A DNA stretch of 64,000 nucleotides from Sphingomonas sp. EC-HK361 (lineage in GTDB: Bacteria; Pseudomonadota; Alphaproteobacteria; Sphingomonadales; Sphingomonadaceae). Positions 9,787 to 18,052 of the stretch are shown piece by piece. A program made the position numbers and the translations under genes. Under the pieces are notes generated by a model. It did not search any database. It was not told the origin of the DNA and saw only the letters and a program-made list of their open reading frames with translations. How positions within the stretch are numbered: the stretch's first letter is position 1; each line of letters opens with the position of its first letter. The DNA lies in contig NZ_LR701494.1 of assembly GCF_902498785.1 (NCBI RefSeq), positions 186,001 to 250,000 on the forward strand, written 5' to 3'.

Positions 9787-10573
9787 CGCCGAGGCATTTC
9801 CACGGATCGTTGAACACCAGCATCGCGTCCGCCCGGGCGAGCGCGACGAGGGTGAGGCGGTGCGCACGGGCGTGATCGATCGCCATCGTGGTCGGCGCGG
9901 AGATGCCGACGACCATCGGCGCGCCGGCGACCAGCGCCTTGTCGACCATCTCGAAGCTGACCCGCGAGGTGAGCAGGATGAAGCCGTCCACGCCCCGCCC
10001 GTCCACGGCGAGCGCACCGATGAGCTTGTCGAGCGCGTTGTGGCGGCCGACATCCTCCCGAACCATGACGATCGCGCCCGTGCGGTCGCAGAGCGCAGCC
10101 GCGTGGACTGCGCCTGTGAGCCGATTGAGCGGTTGATGGTCGCGGATCGCTGCGATGGCGGCAAACAGGGCAGTGCGTTGAATTCGCGGCTGCGGCGCAA
10201 GTGCGGCGACGGGGCGGTCGATCTGTTCCAGACCCGAGATACCACAGAGACCGCACCCGGTGTCGCTCGTGCGGTGCCGCACCCTGTCCGTGATCCGGGC
10301 GCGGCAGCGCGGCGCGAGTGCGACACGGACGATCCAGCCGCGATCGGTTTCGAACGGCTCGATCGCGCGGATATCGTCGATGGTGTCGGCCAGGCGCTCG
10401 GTGAGCATGAAGCCACGCGCGAAGTCCGCCAATTGCGTGGGGGTCATCATCATGACCGCATAACCGAAACCGTCTACCTCGATCGCGACGGGCGTTTCGA
10501 CCGCGACGTCGCGAGCGTGCCTCTCAAGCCCATGCGGCGTCAGGGCGCACGGAGCCTCGCTTCGGCTACTCAC
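9743..10573 (-). CDS. fdhD: Formate dehydrogenase accessory sulfurtransferase FdhD
   Basis: 276 residues from GTG 10573, which overlaps the mobA stop in a GTGA junction. FdhD passes sulfur from a desulfurase to the molybdenum cofactor of formate dehydrogenase; the Cys pair is present in SDTGCGLCGIS, and MVREDVGRHNALDKLIG is the conserved cofactor-binding block. The true fold seems to end near DAMLVFNDPW. The remaining residues (EEGLEPPTPGL) are the antisense of tRNA-Met and probably add nothing. No formate dehydrogenase subunit lies in the window. Confidence 0.93.
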   Translation of the reverse strand: MSSRSEAPCALTPHGLERHARDVAVETPVAIEVDGFGYAVMMMTPTQLADFARGFMLTERLADTIDDIRAIEPFETDRGWIVRVALAPRCRARITDRVRHRTSDTGCGLCGISGLEQIDRPVAALAPQPRIQRTALFAAIAAIRDHQPLNRLTGAVHAAALCDRTGAIVMVREDVGRHNALDKLIGALAVDGRGVDGFILLTSRVSFEMVDKALVAGAPMVVGISAPTTMAIDHARAHRLTLVALARADAMLVFNDPWKCLGVVAEEGLEPPTPGL

Positions 10574-11106
10574 CGTGCTTCCAGCCGAGCGAGATCGTCG
10601 GGCGTATTGAGATTGGCGATGCCGGGCCAGGCGATGCCGACGGCGCCGATCGAAGAGGCCCAGCCGCGCACCGAACGCTTCGGATCGCTGGCGGCATAGG
10701 CAAGAGCCTCGCCGGCGCTCCTGACGGGCCAAAAGCCGATGACCGGATTGTCGGTGCACCAGGCCGCGTCTTCGGCGAGCAAACGCTTCAGGAGAGCCGG
10801 TGGAACGACAGGCGTATCGCAACCCATGGTGAGCACGCCGGCATAATCCATGTCGCGGGCGAAGCCGAGAGAGCCTGCAATACCGCCCATGGGGCCTAGG
10901 CCGGGGCCTGGCCTGTCCGGGACGGACTGGAGCCCCACCCATTTCCGACCCACGATGGCGACGTCGTCCACCAGCGGTGCAAGTGTCGCAACCGCATGAT
11001 CGATCAACGCACGTCCAGCGAAGAGCGCCGCGCCCTTGTCACTACCGAAACGTCGTGCCGCGCCGCCGGCGATGATCGCACCCAGCACTCTGGGCGCGGG
11101 CACCAT
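10570..11106 (-). CDS. mobA: Molybdenum cofactor guanylyltransferase MobA
   Basis: 178 residues from ATG 11106, one base past the rimO stop; an upstream ATG at 11145 would overlap rimO by 38 bases. The nucleotide-binding loop IIAGGAARRFGSDKGAAL, then GPMGGI and MGCDTPVV match the MobA/NTP-transferase fold. It attaches GMP to Mo-molybdopterin to make the bis-MGD cofactor, which fits with fdhD immediately downstream. The operon order is rimO-mobA-fdhD. Confidence 0.92.
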   Translation of the reverse strand: MVPAPRVLGAIIAGGAARRFGSDKGAALFAGRALIDHAVATLAPLVDDVAIVGRKWVGLQSVPDRPGPGLGPMGGIAGSLGFARDMDYAGVLTMGCDTPVVPPALLKRLLAEDAAWCTDNPVIGFWPVRSAGEALAYAASDPKRSVRGWASSIGAVGIAWPGIANLNTPDDLARLEAR

Positions 11107-11107
11107 G

Positions 11108-12433
11108 TCAGGCAGGAACGCCGAACAGGTCGTGCTCGTCGGCATCCTCGATCACCACCGGCACGATGCTGCCGACCGTCAGATGGCCCGCATCGCGCAG
11201 CTGGACCTCGCCGTCGATCTCGGGCGCATCGGCATAGGAGCGACCCGTCGCGCCTTCTTCCCCCACAGCGTCGATGATGACATCTAGCGTCCGGCCGATC
11301 TTCGCCTGGAGTTTTGCTGCGGAGATCGCCGCGGTCTTTTCCATGATGCGTGCGTAGCGTTCCTCTTTCACCGCTTCGGGCACCGGATCGGGGAGCGCGT
11401 TGGCCGACGCGCCCTCCACCGGTTCGAAGCGGAAGGCACCGACGCGGTCGAGCTGCGCTTCGTCCAGCCAGTCGAGGAGATACTGGAAGTCGTCCTCCGT
11501 TTCGCCGGGGAAGCCGACGACGAAGGTCGATCGGATGGCGATATCCGGGCAGAGCGCGCGCCAGCTATGGATACGCTCCAGCACCTTCGCTTCATTGGCC
11601 GGGCGCTTCATCCGGCGCAGGACTGCGGGGGCGGCGTGCTGGAAAGGAATATCGAGATAGGGGAGGATCAGCCCCTCCGCCATCAGCGGGATGACCTGAT
11701 CGACGTGCGGGTAGGGGTAGACATAATGCAGGCGCACCCACGGCGCGATCTTGCCGAGCTCGCGCGCCAGATCGGTCATGTGCGCGCGGACCTCATGGCC
11801 CTTCCACGACTTCGACGCGTGGCGGATGTCGACGCCGTAGGCCGAGGTATCCTGGCTGATGACCAGCAGCTCCTGCGTGCCCGCCGCGACCAGCTTTTCC
11901 GCCTCGCGCAGGATCGCATCAGGACGGCGGCTGACGAGATCGCCGCGCAGGCTGGGGATGATGCAGAAGGCGCAGCGGTGATTGCAGCCCTCTGAAATCT
12001 TCAAATAGCTGTAGTGGCGCGGCGTCAGCTTGAGCCCGGCATCGGGCACGAGATCGAGATAGGGTGAGAGGTTCGCTGGTGCAGCCTCGTGCACCGCCTC
12101 GACAACCTGCTCATATTCGTGTGCGCCTGTGATCGCGAGAACCTGGGGGAAGCGCGCACGGATCGCCTCAGCTTCCTTGCCGAAGCACCCGGTCACGATG
12201 ACACGGCCATTCTCGGCGATCGCTTCGCCGATCGCTTCCAGGCTCTCTTCCTTGGCGCTGTCGAGAAAGCCGCAGGTGTTGACGAGCACGACGTCGGCCC
12301 CGGCATAGTCGGGCGACATCTGATAGCCGTCGGCGCGAAGCTGGGTAAGGATGCGTTCGCTGTCGACCAGATTTTTGGGACAGCCGAGCGAAACCATGCC
12401 GACGCGCGGCGGGGAGGGAAGACGGGTTGCCAT
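11108..12433 (-). CDS. rimO: Ribosomal protein S12 methylthiotransferase RimO
   Basis: 441 residues from ATG 12433; an ATG-equivalent 15 bases upstream is less likely. The UPF0004 domain opens with [16 protein letters not shown] and contains [15 protein letters not shown] and VTGCFGKE, giving the three Cys of the auxiliary cluster. The radical-SAM motif is CNHRCAFC, followed by [13 protein letters not shown]-terminal TRAM domain completes the family plan. The enzyme adds a methylthio group to an Asp of ribosomal protein S12. Confidence 0.96.
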   Translation of the reverse strand: MATRLPSPPRVGMVSLGCPKNLVDSERILTQLRADGYQMSPDYAGADVVLVNTCGFLDSAKEESLEAIGEAIAENGRVIVTGCFGKEAEAIRARFPQVLAITGAHEYEQVVEAVHEAAPANLSPYLDLVPDAGLKLTPRHYSYLKISEGCNHRCAFCIIPSLRGDLVSRRPDAILREAEKLVAAGTQELLVISQDTSAYGVDIRHASKSWKGHEVRAHMTDLARELGKIAPWVRLHYVYPYPHVDQVIPLMAEGLILPYLDIPFQHAAPAVLRRMKRPANEAKVLERIHSWRALCPDIAIRSTFVVGFPGETEDDFQYLLDWLDEAQLDRVGAFRFEPVEGASANALPDPVPEAVKEERYARIMEKTAAISAAKLQAKIGRTLDVIIDAVGEEGATGRSYADAPEIDGEVQLRDAGHLTVGSIVPVVIEDADEHDLFGVPA

Positions 12434-12507
12434 GAGAACGCGCCCCATAGGCGAGTTCGGTCCGCTTTTCCAGCCGCCGCGCGACGCCGACGATCACAAG
12501 TTGAGGA

Positions 12508-12870
12508 TCAGTGCGCCGTCGGCTTGCTTGCAGGCGCTTTCCGGGGGGCGGGCTTTTTCGCAGCCGGCTTCTTGGCGGGCGTCTTGGTTGCCGCCGTCTT
12601 CTTCGGCGCGGTCTTCCGGGTTGGCTTGTCCTTGTCGATCACGAAGGGGGCGGCAATGGCGGCTGCCGCGCCCGCAAGAACGGTCGCGCCGATCGCGGCA
12701 GCGGTCTTCGGGTTATCCTTCACCGCCTTCGTCACGGTTTTCGTCCGCGGATCGGCCTTGACCTTGGCGACCACGTCCTTTGCCGCCTGCTTCACCGACC
12801 GGGGCTTTTTCGCGGGCTCGTCCTCGTGCGGCTTCGGGTGCGGCATGGCGGCGTTGGGGATGCTGGACAT
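12508..12870 (-). CDS. Small Lys/Ala-rich protein with one membrane-like segment, histone H1-like tail
   Basis: 120 residues from ATG 12870, with GGAGGATC upstream. Three parts: a Pro/His-rich start, a basic helix (about 24-54) ending KDNPK, a hydrophobic Ala/Gly segment at about 57-78, and a C-terminal tail of KKTAATKTPAKKPAAKKP type. The DNP-then-hydrophobic design resembles DUF883/ElaB-like proteins, while the tail resembles H1-like or PhaF-like proteins. Function not known. A GGAAC-N17-GGTT promoter-like match lies upstream at 12909-12934, as for the stress cluster at 33381. Confidence 0.65.
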   Translation of the reverse strand: MSSIPNAAMPHPKPHEDEPAKKPRSVKQAAKDVVAKVKADPRTKTVTKAVKDNPKTAAAIGATVLAGAAAAIAAPFVIDKDKPTRKTAPKKTAATKTPAKKPAAKKPAPRKAPASKPTAH

Positions 12871-12908
12871 CGAAAGATCCTCCGTCGTTGCGAATGTGTT
12901 ACGGGTTG

Positions 12909-12934
12909 AACCGGACAACCGCCCTTATTGTTCC
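12909..12934 (-). promoter_or_regulatory. EcfG-like promoter candidate
   Basis: Minus strand GGAAC (12934-12930), 17 bases, then GGTT (12912-12909). The alphaproteobacterial general-stress sigma factor EcfG recognises GGAAC-N15-17-CGTT, so the match has one mismatch. It lies about 40 bases upstream of the start codon at 12870. The same pattern occurs at 33412-33437. Confidence 0.5.
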
Positions 12935-13048
12935 GATCGTCGCAGCAATCGGTCGCTTCGTGGACAGAGTCCGGCGCATGGGCTGGTTGGATTAATCCAT
13001 GTGAGTATGACACATTTCGGGTCGAGTCGCCGGGGTGGGATCGCCACG

Positions 13049-13192
13049 ATGGAATCAGATGTTCGCTATTATCTGCGGCGTATGCAGTCGGAGCGTGCCG
13101 CCGCGCACCGTGCGCTGACATCCGCCGCGCGGGAACGGCGCCTGGCGCTCGTTCAGATCTACGAAGCGAAGCTCGCCGCGCTCGGCGGCTGA
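13049..13192 (+). CDS. Hypothetical 47-residue charged protein
   Basis: From ATG 13049, preceded by GGTGGGAT. MESDVRYYLRRMQSERAA continues as a single Arg/Ala/Glu-rich helix to LAALGG. Coding is supported by a good start, high helix potential and position just before the stop of the convergent VWA gene. Small proteins of this kind occur in sphingomonads, as I recall, but no function is known to me. Confidence 0.55.
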   Translation: MESDVRYYLRRMQSERAAAHRALTSAARERRLALVQIYEAKLAALGG

Positions 13193-13195
13193 CGC

Positions 13196-14374
13196 TTACC
13201 GCTTGCGCGTCAGTTCGCGCATCGCCTCGTCGAGCCCGGCGAGCGTCAATGGAAACATACGGTCGTTCATCAGATCGCGCATGATCTTGACCGATTGCGA
13301 ATAGCCCCACTGCTCCCTGGGCACAGGATTGAGCCAGGCCGCCGCCGGGTAGGTCGTCGTCATCCGGTGCATCCACACCGCACCCGCTTCCTCGTTGAAG
13401 TGCTCGACCGAGCCGCCGGGATGCGTGATCTCATACGGGCTCATCGACGCGTCGCCGACGAAAATCAGCTTGTAGTCGTGCCCGAATTTATGGAGCACGT
13501 CCCACATCGGTGTCCGCTCCGAAAAGCGGCGCGTGTTGTCCTTCCATACGCCTTCATAAGGGCAGTTATGGAAGTAGAAGAATTCGAGGTTCTTGAACTC
13601 GCTCGTCGCAGCGGAAAACAGCTCCTCGCATAGCTTCACGAACGGATCCATCGATCCCCCGACGTCGAGGAACAGCAGCAGCTTCACGGCATTGCGCCGC
13701 TCCGCGCGCATATGAACGTCGAGCCATCCTTGCCGTGCGGTGCCATCGATGGTCGCGTCGATATCCAGCTCGTCGGCGGCCCCTTCGCGTGCGAACCGGC
13801 GCAAGCGACGCAGCGCAACCTTGATATTGCGCGTGCCGAGCTCGCGCGTGTTGTCGAGATTGCGGAACTCGCGCTGGTCCCAGACCTTCAGCGCGCGCTT
13901 GTGTTTCGATTCGCCGCCGATGCGGACGCCTTCGGGATTGTAGCCCGAATTGCCGTACGGGGAGGTGCCGCCGGTGCCGACCCATTTGTTGCCACCTTCG
14001 TGGCGCTTCTGCTGCTCCTCCAGACGCTTCTTGAGCGTCTCCATGATCTCGTCCCAGGAACCGAGCGACTTGATCGCCTCCATTTCCTCCGGCGTCAGAT
14101 ATTTCTCGGCGACAGCCTTCAGCCAATCGGTCGGGATCTCGGCGTTCTGCGTGCCGTAGGTGGCCGCGATCCCCTTGAAGACCTTGGCGAAGACCTGATC
14201 GAACCGGTCGAGCAGCCCTTCGTCCTTCACATAGGTAGCGCGGGCGAGGTAGTAGAAGTCCTCGGGTGTGCGCGAAATGACGTCACGGTCGAGCGCTTCG
14301 AGGAGAACCAGATGCTCCTTCATGCTGGCGGGAATGCCGGCCGCGCGAAGCTCGTCGAGGAAGTTCAGAAACAT
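13196..14374 (-). CDS. CoxE-like VWA domain protein
   Basis: 392 residues from ATG 14374. The N-terminal two-thirds is charged and helical (MFLNFLDELRAAGIPASMKEHL). The C-terminal third is a von Willebrand A-like domain whose MIDAS motif is FLDVGGSMD, with Gly in place of the first Ser, as in the CoxE branch. It also has FFYFHNCPYEGVW and LIFVGDASMSPYEI. Such proteins work with MoxR AAA ATPases in metalloenzyme maturation or protein remodelling. The matching MoxR gene is at 17121, about 2.7 kb away on the same strand. Confidence 0.88.
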   Translation of the reverse strand: MFLNFLDELRAAGIPASMKEHLVLLEALDRDVISRTPEDFYYLARATYVKDEGLLDRFDQVFAKVFKGIAATYGTQNAEIPTDWLKAVAEKYLTPEEMEAIKSLGSWDEIMETLKKRLEEQQKRHEGGNKWVGTGGTSPYGNSGYNPEGVRIGGESKHKRALKVWDQREFRNLDNTRELGTRNIKVALRRLRRFAREGAADELDIDATIDGTARQGWLDVHMRAERRNAVKLLLFLDVGGSMDPFVKLCEELFSAATSEFKNLEFFYFHNCPYEGVWKDNTRRFSERTPMWDVLHKFGHDYKLIFVGDASMSPYEITHPGGSVEHFNEEAGAVWMHRMTTTYPAAAWLNPVPREQWGYSQSVKIMRDLMNDRMFPLTLAGLDEAMRELTRKR

Positions 14375-14433
14375 CGGTATGGCCTGCGCTGTTCGCAGAG
14401 ACCATGGCAGAGCGCGAAGGGCGAGGACAACCC

Positions 14434-14994
14434 CTAGCGGGTGATCGCACCGTAGCGGGGGGCGTAGGCATCGATCAGGGCGCCGACGAAATCGGGGGCG
14501 CGCGCAGTCAGTTCGTTTGCGGCGTGGCCGTGCCCGTAGATGAAACCGTAGACCGGGTAGATTCCGCCGCCCAGCCCGTCGCTGTCCCTGTACCAGACCT
14601 TCACGCGGCTCCAGTCATTGTCGTCCGACACATCATAGAGCGTCACGTCCTGCTCGGCATGACCGCGCTCGCCATTCTGGCGTGACCAGTTGGCATGGGT
14701 GAGCATCAGGACCCGCTTCTCCACAACCCGGCTGACGACCGCGACATGACCCAGCGGCAACCGCGCGGTTTTGGCGAAGACGATGACCGAGCCGACCTTC
14801 GGCGTGTCGCCGCGGTCATAACGATCGCGTGCCTGGCCCCACCACGTCCATGCATCGCCATAGATCTGAATGCCCGATGCCGCCCGCGCGAACGGCACGC
14901 ACTGACCGACATAGTCGAGCAACGAGGCTGCGTGTGCGGGCAGGCTGGTCGATGCCAGCAAGCACAATCCCGCAAGATACGACACGCCTCGCAT
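14434..14994 (-). CDS. Secreted CHAP domain amidase/peptidase-like protein
   Basis: 186 residues from ATG 14994, with GAGGGG upstream. A signal peptide ends near SLPAHAAS. The CHAP catalytic Cys is in VGQCVPFARAASG and the His in LPLGHVAVVSR; IYGDAWTWW and LMLTHANWS are also typical. CHAP proteins cut peptidoglycan cross-links or amide bonds. A near-perfect CtrA site lies 49 bases upstream, suggesting cell-cycle control and a role in wall remodelling (inference). Confidence 0.88.
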   Translation of the reverse strand: MRGVSYLAGLCLLASTSLPAHAASLLDYVGQCVPFARAASGIQIYGDAWTWWGQARDRYDRGDTPKVGSVIVFAKTARLPLGHVAVVSRVVEKRVLMLTHANWSRQNGERGHAEQDVTLYDVSDDNDWSRVKVWYRDSDGLGGGIYPVYGFIYGHGHAANELTARAPDFVGALIDAYAPRYGAITR

Positions 14995-15037
14995 GCAGCC
15001 CCTCTACCCGGCCCGCTCTTGCCCAAGCGTGTGCCGG

Positions 15038-15062
15038 AAAGGTTAAGATGCGCTTAACCTTT
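15038..15062. promoter_or_regulatory. Palindrome containing a full CtrA consensus
   Basis: Perfect 10-bp arms (15038-15047 and 15053-15062) flank ATGCG. Inside, TTAA-N7-TTAAC (15043-15058, TTAAGATGCGCTTAAC) exactly matches the alphaproteobacterial CtrA binding consensus. It lies between the CHAP gene (minus) and the methyltransferase (plus), much closer to the CHAP start. I found no second TTAA-N7-TTAA in the intergenic regions of the window. Confidence 0.65.
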
Positions 15063-15224
15063 GGCGCGGTCCATCCGTAGCTGTTGTTTTTGCGACGAAA
15101 TCGCGATTTTCGCGGCGGGGCGAGCGGCGGTTCCGATCCATCCGATGACGCAGTGGCCAAATTTTGCTATGGTCCGGTCGGCGTCGCGAACTGGCCTAAC
15201 AGGGCCGTTGGCTAGGACCGACCA

Positions 15225-16292
15225 ATGGAAGACTTCGACGAATCGCGGCTCCACGCGCTGGTGGGGAAGATGCTCGGCGACCTTGGCGGCGCCTATGGTG
15301 TTCCGACGACGCGCATAGGATTTCGGCTGGGATTGTTCGAGGCGCTGCAGGAAGGCGGCCCCGCAACGGCGGCACAGCTCGCCGCGCGCGCTGGCGGGCT
15401 TGCCGAGCGCTATGTGCGCGAATGGGCGCTCGCGCAGGCGGCCAATGGTTACCTTAGCTATGACGGCGATGCGGACAGTTTCAGCCTTTCGCCCGAACAG
15501 GCGATGATCTTCGCGGTCAAGGACAGCCCGGTCTATCTCGAAGGCGCGTTCGACCTGGCCGCGGCGATGATCGAGGGCGAGCCGAAGGTCGAACACGGCT
15601 TCCGGACCGGCGAGGGCGTCGCCTGGGGAGAATCGGCCGGGTGCCTGTTCTGTGCGGTCGGGGCGTTCTTCCGCCCGGGCTATCTCAACAATGTCGTCGC
15701 CAACTGGCTGCCGGCGCTCGACGGGGTCACCGACAAGTTGCGCGCGGGCGGGAAGGTCGCCGATATCGGATGCGGGGTCGGATTTTCGACGTTGCTGATG
15801 GCGGACGCGTTCCCTGAGAGCGAGTTCGTCGGCTATGATTTCCACGCGCCGTCGATCGCGGAGGCCAACGCGCACGCGAGGGCGCACGGCGTCGGCGACC
15901 GCGTGCGGTTCGAGACGGCAGCGGCGAAGGACATCGCCGAGCGCGACTTCGATCTGGTGACCGCCTTCGATTGCCTCCACGACATGGGCGATCCACGCGG
16001 CTGCGCGCGCCATGTCCGCGGGATGATCGCCACCGGCGGCGCGTGGATGATCGTCGAGCCGATCGCGGCGGACAGGCCGGCGGACAATATGGGCAACCCT
16101 GTCAGCCGGCTCTACTACAATGCCTCGACGATGATCTGCGTGCCGACGTCGCTGGCGCAGGAAGTTGGCGAAGCGCTGGGTGCACAGGCAGGGGAGGCGG
16201 CAATTACCGGCGTGCTCAACGATGCCGGGTTCGCCCATGTGCGCCGCGCCGCCGAAGGGCCGTTCAACATGATTCTCGAGGCCCGTGCGTAG
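15225..16292 (+). CDS. Class I SAM-dependent methyltransferase with N-terminal winged helix
   Basis: 355 residues from ATG 15225, with AGGA upstream. The first 90 residues form a winged-helix dimerization domain (FGLFEAL-like motif, AAQLAARAGGLAERYVREW). The Rossmann domain has motif I VADIGCGVGFST, then FVGYDFHAPSI and LVTAFDCLHDMGDP. The layout matches the Rv2258c-type methyltransferases, which act on small molecules. Substrate unknown. Its 3' end overlaps the opposite-strand DUF817 gene by 29 bp. Confidence 0.88.
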   Translation: MEDFDESRLHALVGKMLGDLGGAYGVPTTRIGFRLGLFEALQEGGPATAAQLAARAGGLAERYVREWALAQAANGYLSYDGDADSFSLSPEQAMIFAVKDSPVYLEGAFDLAAAMIEGEPKVEHGFRTGEGVAWGESAGCLFCAVGAFFRPGYLNNVVANWLPALDGVTDKLRAGGKVADIGCGVGFSTLLMADAFPESEFVGYDFHAPSIAEANAHARAHGVGDRVRFETAAAKDIAERDFDLVTAFDCLHDMGDPRGCARHVRGMIATGGAWMIVEPIAADRPADNMGNPVSRLYYNASTMICVPTSLAQEVGEALGAQAGEAAITGVLNDAGFAHVRRAAEGPFNMILEARA

Positions 16293-16974
16293 GATTGCGG
16301 ATCAGCGACACGAGCACGAAGGAGATGATCATCAGCAGATACCATGCGCCCAACTTCTCGGGCGAGACGAGCGCCCAGCCATCGCGCTGCGCCGGATAGA
16401 CCCACGCGCGCGCAAAGGTGCCGAGATTTTCGGCGAACCAGATGAAGCTCGCGACCAGAAACCAGCCGACGAGCAGCGGCATCGATCGCTCGGCGCGCCA
16501 CGGCGTGAAATGCACGCGGCAGCGCCGGAAAAGCACCGCCGTGACCGCGAAGAGCAGCCAGCGCAGGTCATAGACCCAGTGGTGGGTGAAGAAATTGGCG
16601 TAGATGCCCGCCGCGAGGGCGACAGTCATCCACCGCGCGGGATAGTAGGTGAAACGGAACGCGAATATCCGCCAGACCCGCGCGATATAGCTGCCGACGG
16701 CTGCATACATGAACCCCGAGAACAGCGGCACGCCGCCGACCCGCAGCAGGCTCGGCTCCGGATAGATCCACGATCCGTGCGCCGTCTTGAAAAACTCCAT
16801 GACGGTGCCGACGACGTGGAAGGCGAGGATCACCCATGCCTCGTCATGCGTCTCGAGGCGGAAGGCGAGCATGCCGGCCTGGATGAGGGCCGCGCCGATC
16901 ACCAATGCGTCATACCGCGCCAGCGGTGCGCCGGCGGGATACCAGAGGTGCGTGGCAAGCAGCAGCACGAGCAT
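16264..16974 (-). CDS. DUF817 integral membrane protein
   Basis: 236 residues from the first ATG (16974), with about seven membrane segments and conserved pieces VVGTVMEFFKTAHGSW, PLFSGFMYAAVGSYI and YANFFTHHW. I recognise this as DUF817 (YoaT). The same frame stays open upstream to 17124 and encodes LYEFALFVFKQGWACLFGAL, which looks like genuine family sequence, so the protein probably starts earlier. The only in-frame candidate is CTG 17124, overlapping the moxR stop (CTGA). Function unknown. Confidence 0.85.
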   Translation of the reverse strand: MLVLLLATHLWYPAGAPLARYDALVIGAALIQAGMLAFRLETHDEAWVILAFHVVGTVMEFFKTAHGSWIYPEPSLLRVGGVPLFSGFMYAAVGSYIARVWRIFAFRFTYYPARWMTVALAAGIYANFFTHHWVYDLRWLLFAVTAVLFRRCRVHFTPWRAERSMPLLVGWFLVASFIWFAENLGTFARAWVYPAQRDGWALVSPEKLGAWYLLMIISFVLVSLIRNPTHGPRESC

Positions 16975-17120
16975 CAGCGCGCCGAACAGGCAGGCCCAAC
17001 CCTGTTTGAAGACGAACAGCGCGAATTCGTAAAGGGCAGCCGGTGCGCCGTGGGTCGGCTGCGCCGCCTCCAGCCGCGCGCGAATCCGTGCGAAGCGCGT
17101 CGCGTCGATCGCGGGCGGTG

Positions 17121-17975
17121 TCAGCCCTTGTTCGCCTGACGCTTGGCCATGAACGCCAGCCGTTCGAACAGCATCACGTCCTGCTCGTTCTTCAGAAGCG
17201 CACCGTGCAAGGGCGGGATCGCCTTCGTAGGATCGCGGTTCTGCAGCACGTCGAGCGGCATGTCTTCGTGCAGCAGCAGCTTGAGCCAGTCGAGAAGCTC
17301 GCTCGTGCTCGGCTTCTTCTTGAGGCCGGGGACGTCGCGCACGTCGTAGAAGATGTCCATCGCCCTGGAGACCAGGATTTTCTGGATACCCGGAAAGTGC
17401 ACGTCGACGATCGCCTGCATCGTCTCGCGATCGGGAAACTTGATGTAGTGGAAGAAGCAGCGGCGCAGGAACGCGTCGGGCAGCTCCTTCTCGTTGTTAC
17501 TGGTAATGACGACGATCGGGCGTTCGGCCGCACGCACCGTCTCCTTGGTCTCGTAGACATGGAATTCCATCCGATCGAGCTCCTGAAGCAGGTCGTTTGG
17601 GAACTCGATGTCGGCCTTGTCGATCTCGTCGATCAGCAACACGGGCGGGGCGGGCTGGGTGAACGCCTCCCACAATTTGCCGCGGCGAATGTAATTGGCG
17701 ATGTCGTGCACCCGCTCGTCGCCGAGCTGCCCGTCACGCAGCCGCGCGACGGCGTCATATTCATAGAGGCCCTGCTGCGCCTTGGTCGTCGACTTGATGT
17801 TCCATTCGATCAGCGGCGCGCCGACCGCCTTCGCGATTTCATAGGCGAGGACGGTCTTGCCGGTTCCGGGCTCGCCCTTCACCAGCAGCGGGCGGCGCAG
17901 CGTGACGGCCGCGTTGACCGCGACTTTCAGGTCGTCGGTTGCGACGTAGCTGTGGGTTCCCTCGAAGCGCTGCAT
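17121..17975 (-). CDS. MoxR family AAA ATPase
   Basis: 284 residues from ATG 17975, with GGACGGGAC upstream. Walker A is VKGEPGTGKTVLA, Walker B PPVLLIDEIDKADIEF, sensor 1 VVITSNNEKELPDAFLRRC. The family acts as an AAA chaperone together with VWA proteins; the CoxE-like gene at 13196 is the likely partner. Three unrelated genes separate the two. DUF817 follows with a possible four-base overlap. Confidence 0.93.
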   Translation of the reverse strand: MQRFEGTHSYVATDDLKVAVNAAVTLRRPLLVKGEPGTGKTVLAYEIAKAVGAPLIEWNIKSTTKAQQGLYEYDAVARLRDGQLGDERVHDIANYIRRGKLWEAFTQPAPPVLLIDEIDKADIEFPNDLLQELDRMEFHVYETKETVRAAERPIVVITSNNEKELPDAFLRRCFFHYIKFPDRETMQAIVDVHFPGIQKILVSRAMDIFYDVRDVPGLKKKPSTSELLDWLKLLLHEDMPLDVLQNRDPTKAIPPLHGALLKNEQDVMLFERLAFMAKRQANKG

Positions 17976-18052
17976 GCCGTCCGTCCCGTCCTTTTCGAAG
18001 ACCGGGTCTGGCGATAGCGGGCTTTGGGGAGGCAGCGCAACCCGGCCGCGGG

